NCBI RefSeq assembly: GCF_017161445.1
Contig: NZ_CP071060.1
Coordinates: 4,650,001 to 4,714,000, forward strand
Length of the DNA: 64,000 bases
Direction of reading: 5' to 3'
Source of the DNA: Niveibacterium microcysteis
GTDB taxonomy: Bacteria > Pseudomonadota > Gammaproteobacteria > Burkholderiales > Rhodocyclaceae
Under the pieces are notes generated by a model. That model saw only the letters and a list, made by a program, of their open reading frames with translations. It was not told the origin of the DNA and did not search any database. The translations under genes and the position numbers were made by a program. Each line of letters opens with the position of its first letter. Within the stretch, counting starts at the first letter, position 1. Below, in pieces: positions 43,441 to 52,099 of this stretch.

Positions 43441-44673
43441 ATGGGCACCTCGACCGCGTATCCCGGCCACAACCGGGCAACGACCGCGCGCCGCTTCGCG
43501 CATACCCTGCTCCGCCTGATTGCCGGCTGCAGCCTGATCGCGGCCTGCAACATCGCGCTGGCCGCGAAGGCGCCATACACGTATTCGGTGCTCGGCAATG
43601 CCGCCGCGCCCGCAAGTGTTTCGGCGCCAGTGCAACCCAGCTTCGTGTTGATGGGCGGCGGGCCGGACGTGGATGAGGCCTTCCGCTGGATGATCCAGCG
43701 TGCCGGCATCACGCCGGGTCACGGTGGCCGTTTCGTGGTGATCCGGGCCACCGGCACCGACGCTTACAACCCCTACATCTACTACAGCGATGCAGCATCC
43801 GGCACATCGTCGACATTTGCCGACGGCTGGGTTGGCGGCGCAGCGCTGGGCCTCACCTCGGTCGAGACACTGGTGATCCCGAGTGTCGCCGCGGCCAACG
43901 ACGCCTTCGTCAACAACGTGGTCGGCAAGGCGCACGCCGTCTGGATCGCCGGTGGCGACCAGAGCGACTACATCAAGTACTGGAAAGGCACCGCGCTGGA
44001 CACCACGCTGCGCGGGCTGATGGCTCGAAACGTGCCGCTCGGCGGCACCAGCGCAGGCTTGGCGGTACTCGGCTGGGCCGACTTTGCAGCGCTCAACGGC
44101 AGCGTCACCACCAAGCAGGCGCTCGACAACCCCTACAACCGCTACATGACCCTGGACCCGAGCCCGCTTGGCGGCGCCGGTTTCATCATGCCGCCCGCGC
44201 TGAACAACACGATCCTCGATTCCCACCTCGACTCACGCGACCGGCTCGGCCGCCTGCTCGGCTTCGTCGCGCGCATGATCAAGCCCAACACCGCGGGTGG
44301 TGGCTGCAGCGGCGGCGTGCTGGCATCGGGCACCGGCAGCAACGGCGCGCGCGGTATCGGTGTCGATGTGGAAACCGCACTGCTGGTGCAGGGGAATGCG
44401 AGCGCGCCAAGCTTGAGCGCACGGCGCGTCACCAATGTCTCCACGACGACCGAAAGCGCGGTGTACTTCGTGCGCCCGCGGGCGGACCCATCCGTGTGCG
44501 CGGTGAAGATTCCGCTGACGATGGCCAACATCGAGGTGCAGAAACTCGGCGACTCGGACACGGTATTCGACCTGTCCTCGTGGTTCACGACCGACTGGTC
44601 GCAACTGACGCCGCATTACATCGACGTCACGAACGGTGCGCTGCCGGCCCTAACCTGGGCCTACCCGCTCTGA
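43441..44673 (+). CDS. Exported cyanophycinase-like serine peptidase (S51 family)
   Basis: A 410-residue enzyme of the peptidase S51/cyanophycinase family. The nucleophile Ser is in LGGTSAGLAVLG, preceded by AGGDQSDYIKYW. A conserved His/Asp block is DSHLDSRDRLGRL. The N-terminus carries a long signal: after a basic stretch, LLRLIAGCSLIAAC-N fits a lipobox and ALA-A fits signal peptidase I, so it is exported either as lipoprotein or free protein. Cyanophycinases split cyanophycin (a multi-L-arginyl-poly-Asp polymer) to beta-Asp-Arg. Extracellular forms let heterotrophs use cyanophycin from dead cyanobacteria. ATG 43441 has a GAAGGGA site. It is convergent, four bases apart, with the T2SS operon. 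Confidence 0.87.
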   Translation: MGTSTAYPGHNRATTARRFAHTLLRLIAGCSLIAACNIALAAKAPYTYSVLGNAAAPASVSAPVQPSFVLMGGGPDVDEAFRWMIQRAGITPGHGGRFVVIRATGTDAYNPYIYYSDAASGTSSTFADGWVGGAALGLTSVETLVIPSVAAANDAFVNNVVGKAHAVWIAGGDQSDYIKYWKGTALDTTLRGLMARNVPLGGTSAGLAVLGWADFAALNGSVTTKQALDNPYNRYMTLDPSPLGGAGFIMPPALNNTILDSHLDSRDRLGRLLGFVARMIKPNTAGGGCSGGVLASGTGSNGARGIGVDVETALLVQGNASAPSLSARRVTNVSTTTESAVYFVRPRADPSVCAVKIPLTMANIEVQKLGDSDTVFDLSSWFTTDWSQLTPHYIDVTNGALPALTWAYPL

Positions 44674-44677
44674 TCGC

Positions 44678-45232
44678 TCAACCAGCGCCTTGCGGCGCGC
44701 TGGCGTTGGCATCCGGCGTGATGGTGCCGGTCGCCTGTGCCGGGTCGTAGCCAAAGCGCCAGGTGGCATAGCCACTGGCCGGCGCTGCCACCTGCGGTGC
44801 GGTTGCGCCGGCCGGCGTCGGCGCGCCGACGGTGGCCGGTGCCAGCGTGCGCTGCGGCTTGCGCATCGGCTCGCCTGGCGCGATCACCGCAACACCCATG
44901 ATGCCGCCGCCGGGCGCGGGGATCGGCATCCAGTTGGTGCTGCCGGTCAGCGGGTTGCGCGGAATGCGGCGCAGGTGGCGCACGGTGCCGGGGAAGCGCG
45001 GATCGCGCAGCAGATCGCGCAGATCCTTCGGATACGACGGCGAGCCCTGCGGGCTTGCGCGGTAGTAGCGCTTGAAGGCGCGGCTGAACTCGTCACCCTG
45101 CGCCTGCAACTCGGCTTCCTTGCTGCGCAGCGCGACGGTGCTGGCGAACTCCATGGTCTGCGCCGATATCGCGCCGATGATCGCGAGCAGGATCAGGATG
45201 CCGATGTAGCTGAAGCCCTGCTGGCGGCTCAT
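44678..45232 (-). CDS. Atypical pseudopilin (last gene of the T2SS operon)
   Basis: A 184-residue pseudopilin-like protein. The prepilin site is QQG-FSYIGILILLAIIGAIS, so Phe1 is present, but position 5 is Gly instead of Glu. Lack of Glu5 is known for the tip pseudopilin GspK, although this protein is shorter. The body has RRIPRNPLTGSTNWMPIP, shared with the neighbouring pseudopilin genes. A Pro/Ala-rich C-terminal extension holds about 45 residues. Its start overlaps the preceding gene by four bases. It may initiate or cap the pseudopilus. The frame is open upstream of 45232, but the GF-type leader fixes the start. Confidence 0.75.
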   Translation of the reverse strand: MSRQQGFSYIGILILLAIIGAISAQTMEFASTVALRSKEAELQAQGDEFSRAFKRYYRASPQGSPSYPKDLRDLLRDPRFPGTVRHLRRIPRNPLTGSTNWMPIPAPGGGIMGVAVIAPGEPMRKPQRTLAPATVGAPTPAGATAPQVAAPASGYATWRFGYDPAQATGTITPDANASAPQGAG

Positions 45233-45600
45233 AACTCTGAGAACGCACGGCCGTCGTGCGCGTTGCCGGGGGCGCTGCTGTGCAGGTCGTACACGCCACC
45301 ATCGCGCCCGCTCGGCGGGGGTACGACGTTCCACGCGGTGCGGCTATCGCGCAGTGGATCGAAGGGCAGCTCGCGCAGATAGCGCCGCTCGACCAGTGCG
45401 TCGAGCGATTCGGGATAGCGGCCACGGTCAGCGAAGTGCTTGTCGATCGCGTCGCGGGTGACGCGCAGGTTCTCGACCAGCACGCGCTCCTTCGCGATCT
45501 CGGCGCTGCCCATGTAGCGCGGCAGCGCGAGCGTGAGCAGCAGCGCCACGATCGCGAGCACCACCAGCAGTTCGATCAGGGTGAAACCGCGCTGGCGCAT
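45229..45600 (-). CDS. Type II secretion pseudopilin (GspG-like)
   Basis: A 123-residue pseudopilin. The leader is MRQRG-FTLIELLVVLAIVA, with Glu5 present, cleaved by prepilin peptidase. The globular part contains ALPRYMGSAEIAKERVLVEN and FDPLRDSRTAWNV. It is short, near a minor pseudopilin in size. ATG 45600 starts two bases after the stop of the upstream gene, and its own stop overlaps the next gene by four bases. No GspG calcium loop is recognised. Confidence 0.82.
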   Translation of the reverse strand: MRQRGFTLIELLVVLAIVALLLTLALPRYMGSAEIAKERVLVENLRVTRDAIDKHFADRGRYPESLDALVERRYLRELPFDPLRDSRTAWNVVPPPSGRDGGVYDLHSSAPGNAHDGRAFSEL

Positions 45601-45602
45601 GT

Positions 45603-46076
45603 TCACCACTCCGCGTAGGGCGTGCCGTCCAGCCCGATGCCGGGCGAACGGGAAAACACATCGAACACATCGTCCCCCGAGCGCGGGTGATCCGGGTCGC
45701 TCGCGTAGCTGCGGGTCGCCCAGGTGGCTGCCGGCTCGGCGTAGGTGTCGGTGCTCGTCGGGTCGCGCGGAATGCGGCGCAGGAAGTAGAGCTTCGCGCC
45801 TTTCGGCGACTTCGCATCGGTGACGCCTTCGACCAATGCTTCGAGCTTGGGCGGATAGCCCGAGCCACCGGCCTTCAGGGCGATGCGGCCGTCGTCGCTG
45901 GCCTGCTTGTACGCATCGATCGCGTTGCGCAGCGTGCGCAGTGCGGTGCGCAGTTCGGCCTCGCGCGAGCGTTGCAGCGCCAGCTCCGCCACCGGCATCA
46001 CGAGCGTGGCCAGCAGCGCCATGATGGCGAGCGTCACCAACAGTTCGATCAGCGTGAAGCCGGCATTGCGTTTCAT
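45603..46076 (-). CDS. Type II secretion pseudopilin (GspG-like)
   Basis: A 157-residue pseudopilin with leader MKRNAG-FTLIELLVTLAIMA and Glu5. The body contains FLRRIPRDPTSTDTYAE and ends DVFSRSPGIGLDGTPYAEW. The RIPRDP block links it to the other two pseudopilins of this end of the operon. ATG 46076 overlaps the secretin stop by four bases. Which canonical pseudopilin (H, I, J) it replaces cannot be told. Confidence 0.82.
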   Translation of the reverse strand: MKRNAGFTLIELLVTLAIMALLATLVMPVAELALQRSREAELRTALRTLRNAIDAYKQASDDGRIALKAGGSGYPPKLEALVEGVTDAKSPKGAKLYFLRRIPRDPTSTDTYAEPAATWATRSYASDPDHPRSGDDVFDVFSRSPGIGLDGTPYAEW

Positions 46077-48103
46077 CGTTGTGGCAGTGCGTCGCCCGCG
46101 AGTGCGAAGCGGTATTCGTGGCTGGGTGCCTCATCGGCCGGCCGTGCGGCCGGCGGCTGACTCAGTTGCACGCTGCTGCGCAAGGCCAACCGCCCATCGC
46201 CATGCTTGGCCGAGGGTGCAACAGCCGCCGGCGCGGCCGGCGATGCCGCAGCAGGAGCCGCCGGAGCCTGAGGCGGTGGTGGCGGCGGGTTGTTTGGCGG
46301 CGGTGGCGGTACGTTGTTCGGGTTGCCCTGCTGCGTCGGCGCGGGAATATCGCCGAGGCTCAGCGGCTTGAGGCTCGCCTCGGTGCCGGCTTCGAATTCA
46401 GCATCACGCACCGAGGGGCGCACCGCCGGCCGCACGATGCGCGGCGTGATCGACAGCACCACTTCGGATTGCTGCGAATCGTCGGTCTTGGAACCGAACA
46501 CGCGGTCCAGGCCCGGGATGTCGCCGAGCCCCGGGATATGGCTGCCGCCGCTGGTCTGGCTATCGTTGATCAGGCCGGCCAGGACCTGGTTCTCGCCGTC
46601 ATGCAGCCGCAGGATCGTATCGGCATTGCGGGTGCCGAGCTGGTAGACCGTGGTGCCGTCCTTCTGCTGGATGCGGTCGAGGATGTTGCTGACCTCCAGC
46701 CCCATCTTGATCGTCACTTCTCCGTCCGGCGACACGTTCGGTTCCACTTCGAGCTTGAGGCCCACGTCGAGGTAGGACACCGAGCCCGCGACAAAGCCGG
46801 TGGAGGTGGCGGTGTTGGTGATCGTCGGCACCTTCTGGCCGACCACAATCTTCGCCTTCTCGCGGTTGAGCACGCGGATGCGCGGATTGGCCAGCACCCG
46901 CACGTCGGACACGGTGCGGTTGGCATTGATCGCGAGCGGATCGATCGTCACGCCGATGTTGTGCGAGCCCAGATCGAGCAGGTCGGCGAGCGTCAGCGTC
47001 TTGCCGTCCGACGCCAGCGGCGTGAGCGACGCACGGCCCGGGTATTCAATGCCGAGCTTGAGCAGGCGGTTGCGCTGCACTTCGAGGATCTCGACTTCCA
47101 GCATCACTTCCGGCGGCGCCTGATCGTGCAGCGTGATCAGTTTCTCCGCCATGCGCAGCGCCTCAGGCGTATCGCGCACGATGAGCATGTTCTGCTTCTC
47201 GTCCACCACCACGTCGCGGGTTTTCAGGATCGTGCGCAGCGTGTTCGCAACATTCTTCGCGTCGCCGTTGGCGAGCACGAAGGTCTTCACGGCAAGCGCC
47301 TGGTAGTCGCGCAGTTTCTGCGTCGTCGACGGGAAGATCAGCACCGAGCTGGAATCGAGCACGCGTTGCTCGAGCTGGTTGGTCAGCAGTGTCAATGCAA
47401 GCGCGTTGGCGACGGTGCTGTTGCGCAGGAAGATCGTGGTGCGCTGGTCGCCGCGCACTTCCTTGTCGAGCACGAAGTTGAGGCCGGAGGCGCGCGAGAT
47501 CACCTCGAACACCTGACGCAGCTGCGCATCGCGGAATTCGATCGAGATCGGCTTGCGGAAGGCCTCGGCGAGGCGCTGCTCGCTCGCGCCGCGTGGCTGC
47601 GCGCGGCGTTGCTCGATCTGGCCGTTGAGCTCGATCGCCGACGGGTAGGCCGGGTTCTCGCTCAGCACGATGCGAAGCCTGGCCTGGGCGCCATCCAGAT
47701 CGCCCTGCGAGTAGGCACTCTGCGCCTCGGCCACGTACTGCGCATGGCGGTTGTCGCGTTCCATCGCACGTAGGCCGCGAATCGCCCGCGCGTTCTTCTC
47801 GTCGGCACGCAGCACCTGCATGAAGAGCGGCGCGGCCTCGCCACTGCGGCCTGCGGCCTGCGCCCGTTCGGCTTCGGCAAGCCATTGCGCCACCGCCTGA
47901 TCGCGCGCCTTCAGGTAGGTCAAGCGGAACTCGGCGTTGTTCGGGTCAGCCGCAATCGCTGCGCGGTATTGCTCGAGCGCCGCTTCGTACTGCTTCTGCT
48001 CGATCAGCTCGCCGCCAGCGCGAAAGGCTTTCTGCCCTGCGCAACCGGCCAGCAGCAGCAACACCAGCGCCGAGGCGGCGCGGATCCGGGAGAGTCTAGT
48101 CAT
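46073..48103 (-). CDS. gspD: Secretin GspD/PilQ-like lipoprotein with TPR-like N-terminus
   Basis: A 676-residue outer-membrane channel protein. The lipobox is LLLLAGC (near residue 19). Residues about 25-150 are helical TPR-like repeats (YEAALEQYRAAIAADPNNAE). An STN/N-domain region follows (ISIEFRDAQLRQVFEVISRA). The secretin core (about 330-575) has VPTITNTATST, LKLEVEPNVSPDGEVTIKM and VLAGLINDSQTSGG. The C-terminal 100 residues are Pro/Ala rich. It forms the exit pore for pseudopilus-driven secretion. The TPR front and lipobox resemble secretins from T2SS variants with pilus-like platforms rather than classic GspD. ATG 48103 overlaps the preceding gene by 8 bases. Confidence 0.9.
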   Translation of the reverse strand: MTRLSRIRAASALVLLLLAGCAGQKAFRAGGELIEQKQYEAALEQYRAAIAADPNNAEFRLTYLKARDQAVAQWLAEAERAQAAGRSGEAAPLFMQVLRADEKNARAIRGLRAMERDNRHAQYVAEAQSAYSQGDLDGAQARLRIVLSENPAYPSAIELNGQIEQRRAQPRGASEQRLAEAFRKPISIEFRDAQLRQVFEVISRASGLNFVLDKEVRGDQRTTIFLRNSTVANALALTLLTNQLEQRVLDSSSVLIFPSTTQKLRDYQALAVKTFVLANGDAKNVANTLRTILKTRDVVVDEKQNMLIVRDTPEALRMAEKLITLHDQAPPEVMLEVEILEVQRNRLLKLGIEYPGRASLTPLASDGKTLTLADLLDLGSHNIGVTIDPLAINANRTVSDVRVLANPRIRVLNREKAKIVVGQKVPTITNTATSTGFVAGSVSYLDVGLKLEVEPNVSPDGEVTIKMGLEVSNILDRIQQKDGTTVYQLGTRNADTILRLHDGENQVLAGLINDSQTSGGSHIPGLGDIPGLDRVFGSKTDDSQQSEVVLSITPRIVRPAVRPSVRDAEFEAGTEASLKPLSLGDIPAPTQQGNPNNVPPPPPNNPPPPPPQAPAAPAAASPAAPAAVAPSAKHGDGRLALRSSVQLSQPPAARPADEAPSHEYRFALAGDALPQR

Positions 48104-48602
48104 CAAAGTTGGCACCAATCGCCAGCGTCGTGCGCTGGTTGAGCGGAAGGTATTCAAGTTCCATCACCGGCGGGCGGATAGCCACCACCTGCCAGTTCGC
48201 GTCGAGCCGTTCGTTCGCATGTGCGATCAGGCTCGCTTCGCCAAAGGCGAGAAAGACTTCCCACTTGCCATCCACCAGCTGCTTGCCGATCACCGCGAAG
48301 GGCGGCGGGGGTGCGCTGGGCGGCGGTGGGGGTGGAGCCGGGGGCGGCGGCGGGGGCGCTGGCGGCCGCACCGGCGCGAAGAAGCCGTCACCGGCCTTGC
48401 CATAGTCGGTGCGCGGTGCGAGCGCGAGGATGCCGCCCTCGTCCGAGGCGGGCACCGTGCGCGGGGCCGGCATGGCCGCGCTGCGAGTGACCGGCTGCAC
48501 CACTTCGTCGTCGGCTGCGGGCGACTGGCGATCCGCGATCACCAAGCCGGCGCAAACCGCAAAGCCGGCAAGCAGCATCGCCATGCGTTTCTTCGGCGTC
48601 AT
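48096..48602 (-). CDS. PilP/GspC-like inner membrane-to-secretin connector
   Basis: A 168-residue bitopic protein. An N-terminal membrane segment (AMLLAGFAVCAGLVIA) precedes a Pro-rich linker with a run of prolines (about residues 80-100). A small beta domain closes it (FAVIGKQLVDGKWEVFLAFG, then YLPLNQRTTLAIG). That layout is the HR-domain design of GspC and PilP, which join the platform to the secretin. The family assignment is by layout and place in the operon; sequence similarity is low. Overlaps of 4 and 8 bases tie it to its neighbours. Confidence 0.65.
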   Translation of the reverse strand: MTPKKRMAMLLAGFAVCAGLVIADRQSPAADDEVVQPVTRSAAMPAPRTVPASDEGGILALAPRTDYGKAGDGFFAPVRPPAPPPPPPAPPPPPPSAPPPPFAVIGKQLVDGKWEVFLAFGEASLIAHANERLDANWQVVAIRPPVMELEYLPLNQRTTLAIGANFDD

Positions 48603-49177
48603 TTCGGCGCCTCCAACAACAGCACGAAGGCAAGCTGCGCCTCAACCTGATCCTGCATGGCCGCTTCGCGTTGCAGTTCGATCTTCTCCAGGGCAAGGCC
48701 GGGATAGCGTTCGAGCAGTGAGAAGGCGAACTGGCGGATCACGTCCGGCGGCCCCGCGACCGGCAGCGTCAGATCGAAGCGCGAGAAGCCTGCCGGCGTG
48801 ACCGGGCTGTTGCGGTAGTCCACGCGGGAAGGCTGCAGGCCCGCATCCGCCGCGGCGCGCCACAGCGCACGCGCCACCTCCATCTTCGTTTCGTCCGGCT
48901 GCAATACGGCGCGGAAAGGCGCCATCGGGTCCTGCGGCGCTACGGCCAGCACCACCGGCGCCGGCGCTTTCACGCGTGCGCGCAGCGATGCCAGTTCACG
49001 CTGCTGCGCAGGCAGCACGCCCAGCAACAGCCAAAGCAGCGCGATCGTCGGCAGGCCCAAGCCGATCAATGCCAGGCCGTGCCGCACCAGCAGCAATTCG
49101 AGCGCGAGTCGCAAGCCCTGGGCGGTGACCGGCCTGCGCGTGGCGCTGCGCAGATTGGGTGGCGTGGGCATCCTCAT
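48599..49177 (-). CDS. PilO/GspM-like platform protein
   Basis: A 192-residue inner-membrane protein. A membrane segment at about 33-53 (LIGLGLPTIALLWLLLGVL) is followed by a coiled-coil (QQRELASLRARV) and a ferredoxin-like domain. The end of that domain reads FDLTLPVAGPPDVIRQFAFS and LEKIELQREAA. This matches the PilO/GspM fold. ATG 49177 overlaps the preceding stop by four bases. Its N-terminal 30 residues are cytosolic. Confidence 0.7.
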   Translation of the reverse strand: MRMPTPPNLRSATRRPVTAQGLRLALELLLVRHGLALIGLGLPTIALLWLLLGVLPAQQRELASLRARVKAPAPVVLAVAPQDPMAPFRAVLQPDETKMEVARALWRAAADAGLQPSRVDYRNSPVTPAGFSRFDLTLPVAGPPDVIRQFAFSLLERYPGLALEKIELQREAAMQDQVEAQLAFVLLLEAPK

Positions 49178-49680
49178 TGCTGCCACTCCAGATCGAGGGT
49201 CGCCTGTACCCGCGGCGGCGAGTCAAGCCGCACCTGGCTGATCGGCTTGAACCGAACGAAGGGCGGCTGATGCGCGAGCGCATCGGAAAAGTCGAACAGC
49301 GCATCGGCGCGTTCGCTTTCCGCCACCACGCGCAGGCTGCGCTGTGCGGCACGGGGTTCGATGCGCAGCACGGCAACATCGTTCGGCCTCGCGGCGTTCA
49401 GACCATCGAGCAGTGCCGGCCAAGGCAGATTCAGCAAGGTGATCGCGGAATTCACCGCCTCAGCCTGCTCATGGCTGGGCGGCGCAAACCGTACGACCGG
49501 AGCGGGCGCTGGCGCGCGCGCAGCGAGCTGGGCGCGCAGCGCCTGCAGCTGAGCATCGCGCTGCCAGGCGGTGTGCGCGGCGATCCCCAGGGCCGCGATC
49601 AGCGCCAGCACGCCGAAGCCAACGGGGAGACCGGGGCGCCAGCGCGCCGCGGGCGCAAAGTCGATCGGCACGCGGCTCAC
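49174..49680 (-). CDS. PilN-like platform protein
   Basis: A 168-residue inner-membrane protein that starts with GTG at 49680, overlapping the preceding stop as GTGA. A membrane segment (LPVGFGVLALIAALGIAAH) lies at about 16-34, a coiled coil follows (AQLQALRAQLAAR), and a ferredoxin-like domain reads AVLRIEPRAAQRSLRVVAES and ends VQATLDLEWQQ. This is the PilN/GspL-C layout. The GTG start is chosen because of the overlap and because no ATG fits between the genes. Confidence 0.7.
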   Translation of the reverse strand: MSRVPIDFAPAARWRPGLPVGFGVLALIAALGIAAHTAWQRDAQLQALRAQLAARAPAPAPVVRFAPPSHEQAEAVNSAITLLNLPWPALLDGLNAARPNDVAVLRIEPRAAQRSLRVVAESERADALFDFSDALAHQPPFVRFKPISQVRLDSPPRVQATLDLEWQQ

Positions 49681-50417
49681 GCGACACCTCCGGGCACCAG
49701 GGCGAGTGGGAGCGATGCGGTGACCACCGGGCTGCCGTCGGCCAGACGCGCCGGCGTGCCCACGCCGCCGAACAGCCAGACCGGCGTTCCCGCGCTGTGT
49801 GCTGCCTGCAGCGCAGCTTCGCGGTTGAGCGCCGCAGCCAGGCCCGAAGTACCGAGACGAGTGGCACGCACACCGACACAACGCCGCTGATGAAACAGGC
49901 CCAAAGTCAGGGTGTGGCCATCGCTGCTCGCCAGCCAGTGCGGTGCGTGCGGCTTGCCGAGCGGCGCCTGGCTGCACCACACCCACAGGGGCTGCACGCG
50001 GTATGCGCGCCGGCGCGCATCGCCAAGGCCGCCGAGAATCGCCTCGACCACCGTGCGGCGCATGCCACAGACGAGGTCCTCGGTGCCCAGGGGCGACGCA
50101 TCGTGCTGCAACACCCAGTCGGCGGCGTCATCACCAAAACTGGCGGCAAAACGCGCGGCGATGCCTTCGGCCAACTCGCGGCGGCCCTGTGTGCCCGCGA
50201 TGCGGGGCAACACGAGATAGCGGCAGTGCGCGTCGCTCACCACCACGTCGATCGCACGCCAGCGCGACTGCTCGGCAGCCAGCGTGGCGACGCCGGCACG
50301 CAGCGCCGCGGCGTCGTGGAATGCGATGCAGTGGATCGCTCCTTGCGGGTCGCGCAGACTGGCAGTGTCTGCGCCGACCCACATCTGCGGGCGGGTTGGA
50401 ATCATGGGGCGCTTCAT
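49677..50417 (-). CDS. PilM-like cytoplasmic platform protein (degenerate actin fold)
   Basis: A 246-residue cytosolic protein with no membrane segment. Its place between gspE and the PilN-like gene is that of PilM or the cytoplasmic part of GspL. The beginning (MWVGADTASLRD) is a possible phosphate-1 strand of the actin fold, and LVLPRIAGTQGRRELAEGIA resembles the PilM middle. It is shorter than PilM (about 350), and the standard ATP motifs are not intact, so binding of nucleotide is doubtful. ATG 50417 overlaps gspE by four bases. Confidence 0.55.
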   Translation of the reverse strand: MKRPMIPTRPQMWVGADTASLRDPQGAIHCIAFHDAAALRAGVATLAAEQSRWRAIDVVVSDAHCRYLVLPRIAGTQGRRELAEGIAARFAASFGDDAADWVLQHDASPLGTEDLVCGMRRTVVEAILGGLGDARRRAYRVQPLWVWCSQAPLGKPHAPHWLASSDGHTLTLGLFHQRRCVGVRATRLGTSGLAAALNREAALQAAHSAGTPVWLFGGVGTPARLADGSPVVTASLPLALVPGGVA

Positions 50418-52099
50418 GCACTGTCCTGCAAAGTCACGCGCAGCACTTCCTGCAAGGTGGTTTCGCCGCGCAAGGCCAGATCGAGCGCGGCACCGCGCAG
50501 GCTGCGCGTACCACCTTGGGCAGCGATGGCTTTCACGGCGAGGATGGATTCCCGCGCGAGGATCGCTTCGCGCAGTGGGTCGGTCAGGGTCAGGATCTCG
50601 GCGATCGCACGGCGCCCGCGGTAGCCGGTGCCGCGGCAATCACCGCAGCCGCGTCCGCGCAGGAAGCGGTGGCCGCGGTGCGCATCGGGTGCGAAGCCGA
50701 GCAACGCGCGCTCCGCCTCGTCCGGCACATAGTCCACCGCACAATGCTGGCACACCGCACGCAGCAGCCGCTGCGCCCAGATGCCGTTCAGCGCCGACAC
50801 CAGCGCATGCGGATCGACCCCCATGTGCGAGAAACGCGAGAACACATCGAACACGCTGTTCGCGTGCACCGTGGAGAGCACCAGGTGGCCGGTCAGCGCG
50901 GACTGCACCGCGATCTCGGCCGTCTCGGCGTCGCGGATCTCGCCGACCATGATGGTGTCCGGGTCGTGGCGCAGGATAGACCGCAAGCCACGCGCGAAGG
51001 TGAGACCCTTCTTCTCGTTCACCGGAATCTGCAGCACGCCCGGCAATTCGTACTCAACCGGGTCTTCGATCGTGACGATCTTTTCGCGCCCGGTGCGCGT
51101 CTCCGAAATCGCGGCGTAAAGCGTGGTGGTCTTGCCGCTACCGGTCGGCCCCGTCACCAGCAACATGCCGTACGGCAATGCCGACAAGCGCCGGATGCGG
51201 GCGAGCGACTCGGCATCGAAGCCGAGCAGATCCAGCGTCAGTGCGCTGCCTTCCGGCACCAGCTGACGTTTGTCGAGGATGCGCAGCACCGCGTCTTCGC
51301 CGTGGATGCTGGGCATCACCGACACACGCAGATCCGTCGTGCGGCCGCCCGCCGATACGCGGAAGCGACCATCCTGCGGCAAGCGGCGTTCGGCGATGTC
51401 GAGCTCGGCAAGCACCTTGATGCGTGAGATCGCCTGCTCGGCCAAGGTGCGGCCCGCGATGCGGGTCGCCACGTCGAGCACGCCGTCGACGCGGTACTTC
51501 ACCTCCATGCCGGCCGGGCCGCATTCGAAGTGGATGTCACTGGCGCCAGCGCGAAGCGCGTCGTACAGCGTCGAGTTCACCAGACGCACGACAGGCGAAC
51601 CGTCTTCGCTGATCGACACCAGCGAGAGTTCCTCGCCGCGGCTGTCGCCCTCGCCTTCGTGCGTCGCCTGGCTACCCGCGTCGAGTGCGCGCGCCGCCGC
51701 TTCTGCGCTGGCCAGCAGCGCATGCAGATCGGCCGGTGCCGCCACCGCGAAGCTGACCGGTTCGCGGTAGCGCGCCTCGATCCAGTTGAGCAGGGTCGCG
51801 TCGAACGGATCGCCGATCAAAACATGGCGCGCGCCTTGCGACACCACTTCGACACAGCCGCGCGCGAGGGCGCGCGAGAGCGGAATCGTCGTGTAGTCGG
51901 CCTGCGCGGCGAGCAGCTGATCGCTGTCGAAGAACGGCAACTGCAGCGTGTCGGCGACGCAGCGCGCGGCATCACGGGTGTCGACACCCAACTGCTCGGC
52001 GAGCAGATCGAACAGCGGTCGCGCGGTCGCCTGTGCGGTCGCACGCGCGCCACGCAGCGCGTCAGCAGTCAAGGTCGGGAGCGGCGCTCGCGCGTTCAT
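50414..52099 (-). CDS. gspE: Type II secretion ATPase GspE
   Basis: A 561-residue cytosolic assembly ATPase. An N-terminal GspE-N domain (about 30-140) precedes the ATPase core. Walker A is LVTGPTGSGKTTTLYAA (about residue 320), the Asp box is TIEDPVEYELPGVLQIPVN, Walker B is IMVGEIRDAETAEIA and the His box is LTGHLVLSTVHANS. The C-terminal zinc-type motif is CQHC with CGDCRGTGYRGR. It powers pseudopilus assembly through GspF. ATG 52099 overlaps gspF by four bases. The Walker A and the tetracysteine pattern are complete, so it should be active. Confidence 0.94.
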   Translation of the reverse strand: MNARAPLPTLTADALRGARATAQATARPLFDLLAEQLGVDTRDAARCVADTLQLPFFDSDQLLAAQADYTTIPLSRALARGCVEVVSQGARHVLIGDPFDATLLNWIEARYREPVSFAVAAPADLHALLASAEAAARALDAGSQATHEGEGDSRGEELSLVSISEDGSPVVRLVNSTLYDALRAGASDIHFECGPAGMEVKYRVDGVLDVATRIAGRTLAEQAISRIKVLAELDIAERRLPQDGRFRVSAGGRTTDLRVSVMPSIHGEDAVLRILDKRQLVPEGSALTLDLLGFDAESLARIRRLSALPYGMLLVTGPTGSGKTTTLYAAISETRTGREKIVTIEDPVEYELPGVLQIPVNEKKGLTFARGLRSILRHDPDTIMVGEIRDAETAEIAVQSALTGHLVLSTVHANSVFDVFSRFSHMGVDPHALVSALNGIWAQRLLRAVCQHCAVDYVPDEAERALLGFAPDAHRGHRFLRGRGCGDCRGTGYRGRRAIAEILTLTDPLREAILARESILAVKAIAAQGGTRSLRGAALDLALRGETTLQEVLRVTLQDSA

